55,732 nt of DNA from Verrucomicrobia bacterium 12-59-8 (GTDB taxonomy: Bacteria; Verrucomicrobiota; Verrucomicrobiae; Verrucomicrobiales; Verrucomicrobiaceae), in the NCBI GenBank assembly GCA_002279765.1, contig NCCR01000041.1, positions 1-55,732 of the forward strand. Reading direction: 5' to 3'. Shown here in pieces: positions 8,832 through 17,445 of the stretch. Each line of letters opens with the position of its first letter. Within the stretch, counting starts at the first letter, position 1. Under the pieces are notes generated by a model. It saw nothing but the letters and a program-made list of their open reading frames with translations. It was not told where the DNA came from and made no database searches. Position numbers and translations under genes: made by a program.

Positions 8832-10307
8832 TCACCGAATTTTTTTGTCTGGTAGTTCGCTCTTCACGCCTTCATCAAGCGGCATCTTGTCCGTCTGCGC
8901 GTCGAGGCCGGTGGCGAGCATAAGTTTGGCAAGTTCGGCCTGCAGTTCCTTCACCTTGCTGGCGAGTTCAGGCTTGCTGATGAGGTTTTTGGTTTCACCG
9001 GGATCGTTTTTCAGATCGTAGAGCTCGGCCATGTGCTTGTCGGGGCTGCCATCACCATGCGGGTAGTGGATGTACTTCCAGTCATCGGTGCGCACAGAGC
9101 GCACATTGGGCGTGTAGGGGAACTGCTTCTCGTAGTTGTAGTGGTAGAACCAGCTTTGGCGCCAGTCGGGGTCGCCGCTCTGCACGAGCTTCACGAAGGA
9201 TTTGCCGTGGATGTTTTCCAGGGGCGGCGCACCGCAAAGTGCGAGCAGGCTGGGAGCCACATCAACCGTGAGCACCTGCTGCGGGATGACCTTGGACTCC
9301 TTCGTGAGCTGCGGATAACGCACGATGAGCGGGATGCGCAGGCTGGCCTCATGTGCCGTGCGTTTGTCCACCATGCCGTCTTCGCCTTCGAGGAGACCGT
9401 TGTCGCCCATGAAGACGATGATGGTGTTGTCGAGCTGCTTGGTTTCCTCCAGCCAGGCGCGCACACGTGCGAAGCTATCATCCACGCTCAAGACGGTGCC
9501 CCAGTAGCCATGCACCATGTTTTCGAAATCTTTGACGGCAGCCGGGCTGTCATCAGGGAACTTTTTCCGCCACTCAAACAGCGGGCCGTAGATGCCATGC
9601 CAGGTGTAGAGGCGCTTTTTGATCCACTCGGGCTTGTCATCCAGCATGAAGGCCGTGGCCGGGTAGGGGACACGCACCTCATCAAAACTGTGCTCATACT
9701 TCGGCTCCGGCGTGTAGAAGCTGTGTGGGGCCTTGTGGCCGATGCAGGCGCACCAGGGTTTGTCCGTGCCTTGCAGCTTGAGCCAGTCCAGTGCGAGGTC
9801 GGTGACAATGGTGGTGTAGTACCCCTTGATGACCTCGCGCTTCTTGCCGTTGAGATTCCACTCGGTGTCAAAGTACTTGCCCTGGCCTTTGTGAGTCACA
9901 AACATGTCGTAGCCGGGACGCGGATCGTCATTCTCCTCGCCCATGTGGTATTTGCCAAAGTAGCCGGTAGCGTAGCCTGCATCATGCAGGACGGAAGGAA
10001 AGCTGCGCAGCGTGGCCGGATACTCAGTAAAGTTGTTCGTGACACCATGCGCATGCGCGTAGAGCCCGCTCAGGATCGAGCCACGGCTGGGCGAGCACAG
10101 CGAGGTAGTGCAGAACATGTTGGCAAAGCGCACCCCCTCATTCGCGAGCCGGTCGATGTGCGGCGTCTTCACATGCTTGGACCCGTAGCAGCCGAGAGCA
10201 TCCGGGCGGATGTCATCGCAGAGGATGAACAGGACATTCGGCTGCGCCGCGAATGACGAATGCAGCAAGAGGAAGGATGAAAACAGCAGTGCAATGAGTC
10301 GGCTCAT
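8832..10307 (-). CDS. Secreted type I sulfatase
   Basis: 491 residues from the ATG at 10307, chosen because it opens a signal peptide ([20 protein letters not shown]); longer in-frame extensions only run into the divergent promoter region. The domain begins [20 protein letters not shown]. The formylglycine motif is CSPSR (in [16 protein letters not shown]), and [10 protein letters not shown] and FMGDNG follow. It resembles iduronate-2-sulfatase and choline-sulfatase-like members of the S1 sulfatase family, which are much expanded in marine and soil PVC bacteria. It is the first gene of a minus-strand trio (sulfatase, sulfatase, oxidoreductase). Maturation needs a formylglycine-generating enzyme; none with intact catalytic cysteines is seen in this window. 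Confidence 0.93.
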   Translation of the reverse strand: MSRLIALLFSSFLLLHSSFAAQPNVLFILCDDIRPDALGCYGSKHVKTPHIDRLANEGVRFANMFCTTSLCSPSRGSILSGLYAHAHGVTNNFTEYPATLRSFPSVLHDAGYATGYFGKYHMGEENDDPRPGYDMFVTHKGQGKYFDTEWNLNGKKREVIKGYYTTIVTDLALDWLKLQGTDKPWCACIGHKAPHSFYTPEPKYEHSFDEVRVPYPATAFMLDDKPEWIKKRLYTWHGIYGPLFEWRKKFPDDSPAAVKDFENMVHGYWGTVLSVDDSFARVRAWLEETKQLDNTIIVFMGDNGLLEGEDGMVDKRTAHEASLRIPLIVRYPQLTKESKVIPQQVLTVDVAPSLLALCGAPPLENIHGKSFVKLVQSGDPDWRQSWFYHYNYEKQFPYTPNVRSVRTDDWKYIHYPHGDGSPDKHMAELYDLKNDPGETKNLISKPELASKVKELQAELAKLMLATGLDAQTDKMPLDEGVKSELPDKKIR

Positions 10308-10389
10308 GGTTGGAGTAGGCAACGAAGGGATGCCGCCGTCTTTGTCAAAAAGGAAAGGCAGCGCTGTGTTTGGCGTTTTCCTACACGCC
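10308..10389. promoter_or_regulatory. Divergent promoter region, sulfatase / Gfo-Idh-MocA
   Basis: Only 82 bases separate the divergent starts at 10307 (minus) and 10390 (plus), so both promoters must overlap here or reach into the coding ends. I see no clear -35/-10 pair. The arrangement suggests coordinated control of the sulfatase group and the second oxidoreductase. Confidence 0.3.
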
Positions 10390-11898
10390 ATGACCAACCG
10401 CCGCTCCTTCCTCAAACAGTCCGCCGCCGCATCCACCGGCGTCTTCTACATCGCCAAAACCTCCTGGGCCCAGAAAAGTCCGGGCGACACCATGAACGTG
10501 GCCGTGATCGGCTTCGGCGGGCGTGGTGGCTCGCACATCAGCGGCTACAACAAGCTCAACAAAGAGGGCGTGCGTATCGCGGCGCTGTGCGACGTGGACA
10601 GCAAGACGCTTGATAAAGGACTGCAGTCCTACGACAAAGAAAAAATCAAAGTCACCGGCTACTCGGATCTGCGGAAACTTCTGGAGAGCAAAGACATCGA
10701 TGCCGTGAGCATCGCCACGCCGAACCACTGGCATGCACTCGCCACGATCTGGGCCGTGCAGGCGGGCAAGGATGTGTACGTTGAAAAGCCCGTGTCGCAC
10801 TGCGTGTGGGAAGGCCGCCAGATGGTCAATGCCGCACGCAAATACAGCAAGGTCGTGCAGACCGGCACGCAGTCGCGCTCCAGCCGCCAAGGCATCGCTG
10901 AAGCGGTCAAGTATGTGCAGGATGGCAATCTGGGAAAGATCCTGCTCGCACGCGGCCTGTGCTACAAACGCCGCCCCAGCATCGGCAAGACTGAAGGCCC
11001 GCAGCCGGTTCCTGAAACCATCGACTACGATCTCTGGTGCGGCCCCGGCCCGAAGGGCCCGCTCATGCGTGAGAAGCTGAAGTACGACTGGCACTGGACC
11101 TGGGCTTATGGCAACGGCGATCTCGGCAACCAGGGCATCCACCAGATGGACATCGCACGCTGGTTCCTCGGCGAGATGGAGCTGTCCCCCAGCGTGTGGA
11201 GCGTGGGCGGCCGCCTCGGTTATGAAGATGACGGTGAAACCGCAAACACGCAGATCATTTACCACGGCTATGAAAAGGCTCCGCTCATCTTTGAAGTGCG
11301 CGGCCTGCCAGACGCAAAAGACGGCAAGAACATGGATAAACTCATGCAGACCAGCAAAGGCGTGAAGTTTCAGCCGAACCCCGGCAAAGACGGCAAGGAA
11401 GGCGTGAACGGAGCCGGCGTGGGCGTCATCATCGAATGCGAAGGCGGCACCATCGTGGTGCCTAATTACTCGGGTGCCGTCGTCTTCGACAAGGAAGGCA
11501 GGGAGATGACAAAGTTCGAAGGCAGCGAAGACCACTTCAAGAATTTCATCGAGGCCTGCCGCAGCCGCCGCGTGGATGATTTGCACGCGGACATTCTCGA
11601 AGGCCATCTTTCCAGCGCCCTGTGCCACACCGCGAACATCAGCCATCGTCTCGGCCAGAAAGAGAAGCCTGCGGCCATCCTTGAACAGATCAAAGGCGAT
11701 TCCTTCGCCACGGAAAGCTTCGAACGCATGCAGGAGCACCTGGGCAAGAACGAGGTCGATCTCACCAAGGACATGCTCACCCTCGGCCCCGTGCTCACGA
11801 TGGACGGCAAAACCGAGCGCTTCATCGATCAAGACGCCGCGAACGCCATGCTCAAGGACCAGTATCGCGCACCGTTTGTGGTGCCGGATGAGGTGTGA
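10390..11898 (+). CDS. Tat-exported Gfo/Idh/MocA family oxidoreductase
   Basis: 502 residues from the ATG at 10390, which opens a twin-arginine signal ([22 protein letters not shown]). Upstream in-frame ATGs would overlap the divergent sulfatase gene. The Rossmann motif is [14 protein letters not shown], the NAD(P)/substrate motif is VYVEKPVSH, and [14 protein letters not shown] is a typical PVC-subfamily block. The C-terminal domain has [23 protein letters not shown]. It probably oxidises or epimerises a sugar outside the cytoplasm, alongside the two sulfatases read in the opposite direction. At about 502 residues it is longer than classic glucose-fructose oxidoreductase, as is usual for this subgroup. 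Its 3' end faces the IF-1-like gene across a REPIN-like palindrome. Confidence 0.93.
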   Translation: MTNRRSFLKQSAAASTGVFYIAKTSWAQKSPGDTMNVAVIGFGGRGGSHISGYNKLNKEGVRIAALCDVDSKTLDKGLQSYDKEKIKVTGYSDLRKLLESKDIDAVSIATPNHWHALATIWAVQAGKDVYVEKPVSHCVWEGRQMVNAARKYSKVVQTGTQSRSSRQGIAEAVKYVQDGNLGKILLARGLCYKRRPSIGKTEGPQPVPETIDYDLWCGPGPKGPLMREKLKYDWHWTWAYGNGDLGNQGIHQMDIARWFLGEMELSPSVWSVGGRLGYEDDGETANTQIIYHGYEKAPLIFEVRGLPDAKDGKNMDKLMQTSKGVKFQPNPGKDGKEGVNGAGVGVIIECEGGTIVVPNYSGAVVFDKEGREMTKFEGSEDHFKNFIEACRSRRVDDLHADILEGHLSSALCHTANISHRLGQKEKPAAILEQIKGDSFATESFERMQEHLGKNEVDLTKDMLTLGPVLTMDGKTERFIDQDAANAMLKDQYRAPFVVPDEV

Positions 11899-11901
11899 TC
11901 A

Positions 11902-11969
11902 GGACGTGAGACAGGCTGCCGGCCTGTGGAACGGAATGCGGAACGGGCTGGCAGCCCGTTTCACGTTCC
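11902..11969. repeat. REPIN-like palindrome at convergent gene ends
   Basis: Two short hairpins in inverted orientation. The left one has stem ACAGGC/GCCTGT (911-916 with 922-927, loop TGCCG) and the right one stem ACGGGC/GCCCGT (943-948 with 954-959, loop TGGCA); these offsets are to 11000. The arms also pair with each other through ACGTGA (left) and TCACGT (right). One base pair differs between arms in a compensated way (A-T against G-C), so both hairpins survive. It lies just after the oxidoreductase stop, and the IF-1-like gene's stop codon falls inside it. It may act as a two-way terminator or mRNA end protector. Confidence 0.6.
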
Positions 11970-12167
11970 AAGCATCTCGCCATACGAGAAGTCGCTGACG
12001 TACAAGCTGACGCGCACGGCAGCGCCCTCGTGCAGAGGAAAATCAGGCAGCAGCTTCTGAATGGTGCCGAAGATCTCTTTGCCGTTGGGCAGCACGGCGT
12101 GGCAGGTGCGCGGACTGATCACACGACGGATCGTGGCGACGGTTTCAACACGGTGGGGGATCTCCAT
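11961..12167 (-). CDS. IF-1/S1-like OB-fold small protein
   Basis: 68 residues from the ATG at 12167; a GTG one codon upstream (12170) is an alternative start. Start and stop overlap the preceding gene (TGATG), so translation is probably coupled. The sequence (TIRRVISPRTCHAVLPNGKEIF, then LHEGAAVRVSLYVSDFSYGEML) follows the strand pattern of translation initiation factor IF-1: V..xL.nxxFrVeLxNG...A, then GD.V.VelspyD.skGri. It is too diverged to be the housekeeping IF-1 with confidence. An RNA- or nucleic-acid-binding OB-fold is the best guess. It is the last of three coupled genes with thiD and an S41-like protein. Its stop lies in a REPIN-like palindrome. Confidence 0.6.
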   Translation of the reverse strand: MEIPHRVETVATIRRVISPRTCHAVLPNGKEIFGTIQKLLPDFPLHEGAAVRVSLYVSDFSYGEMLGT

Positions 12168-13264
12168 CACTTCGTCACGGGTATGGCACGGCGTGCCGGG
12201 GGTTCATCGCTGACCGGAGCCTTGTGGTTCCAGTCGATCTTGGCGGATTGAAACAAGGCGCGTGTCTTGATGAGGTCCACCGCGCGCTGTAGCACGGTGT
12301 CCGATGGCCGTGGGGCATCCTCGGGCAGGGCCTGACCGGCGGAACGTTTGAGATAGGAGTCGAGTTCGGGATTGGTGTTGGCCACGAGTGCGGCTTCGTT
12401 GAAACGCGGGCGCGGCTTGTCGGTGATGGAGCTTTTGACGTCCTGGGCATCAGTGGCGTGATACACCTGGCGCTTGAGGGTGGTCGGCATGGAGATGGCG
12501 AAATCAGGCCGCAGGCCCTTTTTAAACACCGAGCTGTCATCCATCAGCAGCACTTCGGCACGGGCAAAGCGCAGTGACCACTCGGCATCCACCGGCACCG
12601 TTTCATAGCGCACGGCTCCGCCGCGTGTGGGAGCACCGATCAGCAATGCCTGCTTCCGTTGGCGCAACACCGCGGCGAGCGTTTCACCAATGTTGTTGGT
12701 CTCATCATCCACGAGGACGAGCAACAACTGGGACCACACCGGCTCGCGGACATTCGTTTCAACCTCGGAGACCGTCTGCCCCATCTGCTTCATTTTAAAC
12801 AGCACTTCGCCTTTGGGCACAAAGAGGCTCAGCATGTCCGCCGCGTCATCGAAGTCACCTGGCGGGGCCGGACTGCGCAGATCGAGGATGAGATGTCCGA
12901 CCTTCTGGGTCACACAATCGCGCAGATGCTGCTCCAGCTCCTTGGTTTCGCGCTCGGTGAATTCACGCGGGCGCAGGTAGCCGATCTGTGGCGTGAGCAG
13001 TTCGGCCTGCACGCCGGTGAGCGCGCCGGATTTGGCCTCACTCGTGCGCGGCACCAGTTCGGCACCGAAGTCGAGACGCTGCAGCAGGCCGGAGAGAGCA
13101 GCGCGGTTCAGTACGTCAAAGGTCAGATCATTGCTGCGGATGTACTCCTTTTGCAGGATGCGAAACGCCGTCTGAATGCCCGCCTGGGTGACATCCTTCG
13201 GCTCCGTGCCGCTGGCCGCGAACACGGAGGAGGTGAAGGTCAATAGGTAGGCGAGTCGTCTCAT
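12167..13264 (-). CDS. S41 (C-terminal processing peptidase)-like protein, catalytic residues missing
   Basis: 365 residues from the ATG at 13264, which overlaps the thiD stop (ATGA) and opens a signal peptide (MRRLAYLLTFTSSVFA). The middle aligns by eye with the S41 peptidase core: IGYLRPREFTE for IGYIR..F, GHLILDLRSPAPPGDFDDAADMLSLFVPKG for the LILDLR-N-PGG-L-DEAV block, then LLLVLVDDETNNIGETLAAVL and LIGAPTRGG. In active enzymes the last two read VLV..xSASASE and G..TFGKG, supplying the catalytic Ser and Lys. Here the Ser position is Asn (TNNIG) and the Lys is Gly (TRGG). There is no recognisable PDZ domain. It is probably a non-catalytic exported protein, perhaps a scaffold or binding domain. 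A biological tie to thiD is not obvious. Confidence 0.75.
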   Translation of the reverse strand: MRRLAYLLTFTSSVFAASGTEPKDVTQAGIQTAFRILQKEYIRSNDLTFDVLNRAALSGLLQRLDFGAELVPRTSEAKSGALTGVQAELLTPQIGYLRPREFTERETKELEQHLRDCVTQKVGHLILDLRSPAPPGDFDDAADMLSLFVPKGEVLFKMKQMGQTVSEVETNVREPVWSQLLLVLVDDETNNIGETLAAVLRQRKQALLIGAPTRGGAVRYETVPVDAEWSLRFARAEVLLMDDSSVFKKGLRPDFAISMPTTLKRQVYHATDAQDVKSSITDKPRPRFNEAALVANTNPELDSYLKRSAGQALPEDAPRPSDTVLQRAVDLIKTRALFQSAKIDWNHKAPVSDEPPARRAIPVTK

Positions 13265-14076
13265 GCGTCGGTCTGCTGCAGATGATTGAGAGCATGTACG
13301 GGGCCTGCGCCAGCACTTTGCCACATGAAATGCTGGGCGATGGCGCGGCTGACAAAGCGTTTGGCCTGCACGACGGCTTCATTCAGTCCCATTTCGTGGG
13401 CCAGGCCGGTGGCTATGGCGGCGGAAAACGTGCAACCCGTACCATGCGTGCGCACCCCCGGTGTGCGCTGGGCGGTATGCCAGAAGAGTTCGCCGTCCAG
13501 ACACAGGACATCGGCGGCATCCCCCTTCAGGTGCCCGCCTTTGACCAGCACAGCGGCATCGAAACGTGCGCTCAGCTCAAGCGCGCAGGCCTCCATGGCT
13601 TCGGTGTCTGGGACCTCGCGATCCCACAGCACGCGAGCTTCGTCCAGATTCGGCGTGATAAGCGAGGCTAGCGGTAGCAGTTCGTCGATCAGGGTGCGCA
13701 CGGCGGCATCTTCGAGCAGTTTGCCCCCGCTGGTGGCGATCATGACCGGGTCAACGACCAGGGGAATACGCCCGTGGCCGAACTGCCGCCAGGTTTCGGC
13801 CACCACATGCACCTGATCCCGCCCACCGAGCATGCCGGTCTTTGCGGCGGCAATCGGGAAGCCGCCAAACAGCACACGCACCTGATCTGCAATGAACTCC
13901 GTATCCAGTAGTCGCACCTGTGAGACGAGGCCGGGCGTCTCCGAAACCACACCGGTCAGTGCATTCAAGCCGTAGCCGCCGAGGGCTGAAATGGCTTTCA
14001 AATCCGCCTGCACACCCGCTCCGCAGGAGGAATCGGAGCCTGCGATGGTGAGAACGACTGGAGGAGAGGCTGGCAT
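13261..14076 (-). CDS. thiD: Hydroxymethylpyrimidine / phosphomethylpyrimidine kinase ThiD
   Basis: 271 residues, standard ThiD length. It phosphorylates HMP and then HMP-phosphate with ATP to give HMP-PP, the pyrimidine half of thiamine. Family blocks are intact: the N-terminal VLTIAGSDSSCGAGVQADLK, the region AAKTGMLG, VDPVMIATSGGKLL, ITPNLDEARVL, VLVKGGHL and the anion-hole/catalytic motif HGTGCTFSAAIA. The start is clear, 86 bases from the divergent apaG. No TPP riboswitch consensus is visible upstream. The gene overlaps the next by 4 bases, so the three genes down to the IF-1-like one form one transcript. Other thiamine genes are not in the window. Confidence 0.95.
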   Translation of the reverse strand: MPASPPVVLTIAGSDSSCGAGVQADLKAISALGGYGLNALTGVVSETPGLVSQVRLLDTEFIADQVRVLFGGFPIAAAKTGMLGGRDQVHVVAETWRQFGHGRIPLVVDPVMIATSGGKLLEDAAVRTLIDELLPLASLITPNLDEARVLWDREVPDTEAMEACALELSARFDAAVLVKGGHLKGDAADVLCLDGELFWHTAQRTPGVRTHGTGCTFSAAIATGLAHEMGLNEAVVQAKRFVSRAIAQHFMWQSAGAGPVHALNHLQQTDA

Positions 14077-14162
14077 GGTGGCGTCTGGCGGGATGGTAAG
14101 AGTCCGGCTGCTTTTTGCAAACCCCGGCTTGTGGCATCCGGCGTATGAACTAGACTTGTCGC

Positions 14163-14543
14163 ATGAATTTCGATCCGTTGCCAGGACTCACGGTCACGGT
14201 GGACAGCATCGCCTACGACCCCACACGGCCTGCTCCGCCGGACCGGCCGCACCCGTTTGTGTACCATCTCTCGATCCACAACGACTCGGACGACATTGTG
14301 CGCATCTTTGGCCGCAAATGGATCGTGCGTGACACCGATGGCGACACCATGGTCGTCGAAGGCGACGGCGTCGTCGGCCAGTTCCCCAACCTCTCGCCCG
14401 GGGAAACCTTCAGCTACAATTCGTATCACGTCATCAAGAGCGAAAGCACCGCCACAGGTTCCTTCTTCGGCACCACGCCGGACGGGAGGCGAGTCTGCAC
14501 GCGGATTCCGCCCATCGAGATGCATCCGCCGCTTATGGCGTAG
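14163..14543 (+). CDS. apaG: ApaG (DUF525) domain protein
   Basis: 126 residues, the typical size of stand-alone ApaG. The fold is an FN3-like beta sandwich. Family features visible are YHLSIHNDSDDIVRIFGRKWIV, where ApaG has Y.I.I.N.s...vqLl.R.W.I, then VEGDGVVGQFPNLSPGETFSY (for V.G.GVvGeqP.l.PGe.f.Y), GSFFGTTPDG and the closing IPPIEMHPP. ApaG proteins may bind pyrophosphate or nucleotides and in E. coli sit beside apaH; no apaH is seen here. It is divergent from thiD and converges on the SUMF1-like gene across a REPIN-like palindrome. Confidence 0.9.
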   Translation: MNFDPLPGLTVTVDSIAYDPTRPAPPDRPHPFVYHLSIHNDSDDIVRIFGRKWIVRDTDGDTMVVEGDGVVGQFPNLSPGETFSYNSYHVIKSESTATGSFFGTTPDGRRVCTRIPPIEMHPPLMA

Positions 14544-14550
14544 GTTTGGC

Positions 14551-14627
14551 AAAGTACTCCAGAGCTTCAGCTCTGTCTGGACGGTGCGGTGTGTTTTCCA
14601 GAACGAGCTAAGGCTGGTGAGTACTTT
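14551..14627. repeat. REPIN-like palindrome at convergent gene ends
   Basis: The outer arms AAAGTACTC (14551-14559) and GAGTACTTT (14619-14627) pair perfectly over 9 bp. Inside the left arm is a hairpin CAGAGC-TTCA-GCTCTG (14560-14575). The matching right hairpin (14603-14618, loop TAAG) has one mismatch. An outer TCTGG/CCAGA pair also matches. It fills the gap between the apaG stop and the opposing SUMF1-like gene and supplies the last codons and the stop of the latter. Related in layout to the palindromes at 11902 and 24445 but with a different stem sequence. Confidence 0.55.
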
Positions 14628-15393
14628 TCTCGGCCTCAATCCACACACACACAATCCGAAACCCGACACTGTCGAGATGCACGTTGTAGGGGTCCGGCCC
14701 GCGAAATGACGCCAACAGGCGTTTCTCACTGCCTGCCCGAAAAGCACCGCCACGCACGATGCGCAGCGTATTATTCGGCGGATCGTACCAGCCATCCACC
14801 CACTCCCAAACGTTACCGGCAAAGTCGAAGAGGCCGTTGGCATCGGCGGGATAGCTGCCCACGGGCGCGGTGTCGGGGTAGCCGTCATCCATCTCCAGCC
14901 ACTTGGCGTCGTAGCTGTTGTGGTACTTTTTGCCGAAGGCCTCGTCACAGAAATTACCGACGGTCTTGGACAGCGGAGCCTTGCCCCAATGATGAACGCC
15001 GGTGCTGGGCGGTTGCTTATTGGGGGCGGTGTCCGACCTCTCCTGCAAGCCTGCCAGCACACTCCACTCCTGATCAGTCAGCAGACGGTACGTGCGGCCT
15101 TCCTTTTTCCCTAGCCAATCGCAGAAGGCCTGTGCCTCCGCAAAGCTGACATTGATGGCAGGATGGTCGGGCGTTTGCGGAAACTCAGGCTTTTTCCATT
15201 CGATGTTTGTGGCCGTTGTGAAATGCTGATAATCCTTCACCCGCGTCTCATAGCGGCAGACCAGCACGCCGATGCTCGCAACACGAACGAACGGCATCTC
15301 CAGGCTGTTGGAGAAGGCCGTTTCGATCTTGGTCGTCTGAGCGTTGGCACAGTGTGCCAGCAGCAGGACGAAGGCTGGAAGCGTGCGCTGCAT
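14608..15393 (-). CDS. Exported SUMF1/FGE-sulfatase domain protein, without the FGE catalytic cysteines
   Basis: 261 residues with a signal peptide (MQRTLPAFVLLLAHCANAQ). The rest is a formylglycine-generating-enzyme-like fold: VCRYETRVKDYQHF (for E.T..qY..F), HPAINVSFAEAQAFCDWLGKKEGRTYRLLTDQEWSVLA, then GLFDFAGNVWEWVDGWYD, IVRGGAF and SVGFRIV. True FGEs have two catalytic cysteines in the RC.aR segment after RGGSW; here that stretch reads EKRLLASFRGPDP and has none. It is therefore unlikely to mature the two sulfatases nearby and belongs to the wider SUMF1-domain group with other roles. It starts 3 bases after the alpha/beta hydrolase stop, so the two are coupled. The last codons lie in a REPIN-like repeat. 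Confidence 0.85.
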   Translation of the reverse strand: MQRTLPAFVLLLAHCANAQTTKIETAFSNSLEMPFVRVASIGVLVCRYETRVKDYQHFTTATNIEWKKPEFPQTPDHPAINVSFAEAQAFCDWLGKKEGRTYRLLTDQEWSVLAGLQERSDTAPNKQPPSTGVHHWGKAPLSKTVGNFCDEAFGKKYHNSYDAKWLEMDDGYPDTAPVGSYPADANGLFDFAGNVWEWVDGWYDPPNNTLRIVRGGAFRAGSEKRLLASFRGPDPYNVHLDSVGFRIVCVWIEAEKSTHQP

Positions 15394-15396
15394 GGC

Positions 15397-17415
15397 CTAC
15401 TTCTTCACGGGGGCGGCTTTCCATTCCCAGCTCTCGCCGAAGAATCCCGCGTCGCTGATGCCACCGGGGGCCTGGCTCGTCACAGGCTTGGTGAGGTCGA
15501 TCACTGCCCAGTCGGGCAGCTTGGCCACCTGCCGGGCGTTGTTGAGGTAATCATATTCGCGGTAGGTGAAGCCGCTGTTGATCACCACATACTTCGTGGG
15601 ATTGAGCGGGTTTGGGTAGATGAGCACCGGGGCGTTCGTGGCTGCGTCGTAGGTTTTGCCATTGGCGACGAGCTTGTCCTTGGACCACTGGATCGGCAGC
15701 TTGTCGGCGATCTTTGCCAGCACAGCATTGCTCTGGGGATCGCCCCACAGCACGAGGTTGTTCGCGGCGATGTCGGCATCGCTGACGGCGTTGTCGTCAT
15801 TGGTGGGTGCATCGCCACGGAACTGCCGGCGCCATTCAAACTGGGCGCGTTCAAGCTCGGCCTTGACCCAGGCATCCACTTTCTCGCTGGCACCGGCCTT
15901 GGTCGGTTTCACGAAGAGGAACTTGTCCATGAAGGCGTCATCAATCGGACCTTCGAGGCCGTGCTTTTTGATCAGCTTGCCATCGCCATCGTTGTCGAGC
16001 GTCTGCGTCCACTTGCCATTCTTCATCTGGAAATGCACCAGCCATGAGCGGTCCAGTTTCGGGCGGGTGACTTCGAGAAGCTGGCCGTCGATGCTGACGA
16101 CGGGCTTGTAGAGCAGGGGCAGCGGGCAGTGGCCGGAAGGCATGTCGAGCGTGAAGGCGCTGATGTTTTGCAGCTTGATCGTGATCTCGGACGGACCGGT
16201 GATGCGGGCATGAATGCGGCCTCGTGCCCAATGCTCCTCCAGCGCATCCACCGTGACCCAAAACATGTGGTTGTAGCGCAGGAACCAGGTGGAGAGATGC
16301 ACCTCTTTTGGGGCACGATTACGACCTATGGCTGCGATGCTGGCGAGGCGCTTTTCGATTTCGATGAGCGAGTCAGGATGAAGCTTGTGCCCCGTTTGCG
16401 GACCAATGATGTGCAGCAGATCCACGTTCTCACCACGCAGCGCCTTTTCCATCATGTCGGCAGCCTGCTTCTGTTTGTCAATCTCACCGCTGTAGGCCAC
16501 GGTCGGGCAGTTCTCTAGGTTCAGCGCGTTGTCCGTGGCATTGTACCAGTGCCAGAGCTTTTGCTGATACCAAGGAGCGCCACTGACATCTTCGCTCTGG
16601 AAGCCGCCGAGGAATTCAGGTGTTTCAGAGAATCCGGCCCCAGGGCTGGCCCCGCACCACTTGTCCGCATAGTTCACCGCAAACTGCCAAGCCGCCGCGC
16701 CACCCATGCTGAAACCGCGCACGATGACGCGGTCTTCGTCGATGGCGTAAAACTTGGACGCGTGGTCGATGGCTTCGATCAAGTCGATCTCTCCTGCGAA
16801 CTTGTTTGCGCAGCAGTAGCGGCCATACGGATGCAGCACCAGCGCACCCTTGGGCGCGATTTGGCCAGCTTGCTTTCTGCGCTGGTCGAGAAATGCGAGT
16901 TCGCTAAGCGTCTCACCACGGCCATGGCACCAGGCGTCAAGTCGCACCGGCGCACCGACATAGCTTTCAGGAATCACCATGCCATAGGGCTGCACCGAGC
17001 CGTCAATTTTGGAGCGGTAAGCGCGCACCACCAGTCCCTTCTGCTTTGTCCACGGTGCCTGACCAGCTTTGAACTGCTCGGCACGTTGCAGGCCTTCGGC
17101 GATGATTTCGTCGGCGTTCTTAAGTTCGCCTAGCTTATGCACCTCATTGTAGCGCAGCGCCCAATCGACGGCCTTGTGGTAGATTTCGATGTCAGGCAGC
17201 AGATCGGCCAGTTGTGGATTTTTCGCCTGCGCCTTGGCCGCTTCATCAATGGCGGTGCGGAGCTTTTTCAAGCCTTCCGTAAGGCGGGCACGATCCGCAT
17301 CAGGCACGGCAACGCCGGGAGGTGGCACAGGGCGCACATTTTCGGCACTGTTGTCCTTGGCACCATCGGCAAAGGCGGCGCTGAGGGCGAGGAAGGGGAG
17401 AAGGAGACGCTTCAT
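15397..17415 (-). CDS. Exported alpha/beta hydrolase (prolyl oligopeptidase/esterase-like)
   Basis: 672 residues. Signal peptide MKRLLLPFLALSAAFADG. Residues about 35-125 are an alpha-helical N-terminal region. An alpha/beta hydrolase core follows: LDAWCHGRG near the oxyanion position, VIVRGFSMGGAAAW with nucleophile Ser236, and GPQTGHKLHPDSL with the likely catalytic His about 340. The C-terminal 300 residues (from about EVHLSTWFLRYNHMFWV) are a beta-rich region seen with this hydrolase type in PVC bacteria. The activity could be acetyl-xylan/feruloyl esterase-like or peptidase-like; sequence does not decide. Cotranscribed with the SUMF1-like gene (3-base gap) and 30 bases after the Ntn-hydrolase gene. 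Confidence 0.85.
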   Translation of the reverse strand: MKRLLLPFLALSAAFADGAKDNSAENVRPVPPPGVAVPDADRARLTEGLKKLRTAIDEAAKAQAKNPQLADLLPDIEIYHKAVDWALRYNEVHKLGELKNADEIIAEGLQRAEQFKAGQAPWTKQKGLVVRAYRSKIDGSVQPYGMVIPESYVGAPVRLDAWCHGRGETLSELAFLDQRRKQAGQIAPKGALVLHPYGRYCCANKFAGEIDLIEAIDHASKFYAIDEDRVIVRGFSMGGAAAWQFAVNYADKWCGASPGAGFSETPEFLGGFQSEDVSGAPWYQQKLWHWYNATDNALNLENCPTVAYSGEIDKQKQAADMMEKALRGENVDLLHIIGPQTGHKLHPDSLIEIEKRLASIAAIGRNRAPKEVHLSTWFLRYNHMFWVTVDALEEHWARGRIHARITGPSEITIKLQNISAFTLDMPSGHCPLPLLYKPVVSIDGQLLEVTRPKLDRSWLVHFQMKNGKWTQTLDNDGDGKLIKKHGLEGPIDDAFMDKFLFVKPTKAGASEKVDAWVKAELERAQFEWRRQFRGDAPTNDDNAVSDADIAANNLVLWGDPQSNAVLAKIADKLPIQWSKDKLVANGKTYDAATNAPVLIYPNPLNPTKYVVINSGFTYREYDYLNNARQVAKLPDWAVIDLTKPVTSQAPGGISDAGFFGESWEWKAAPVKK

Positions 17416-17445
17416 GGTTGGGGGAGAGTGAAATGACGAAGGGAG

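Noticed and set aside
14077..14162. TPP riboswitch upstream of thiD
   Set aside because: The 86-base spacer lacks the conserved CUGAGA and ACCUGA elements and is too short with the divergent apaG start.
14608..15393. SUMF1-like protein as the FGE that activates the nearby sulfatases
   Set aside because: The two catalytic cysteines are absent from the expected segment and the protein has its own operon partner.
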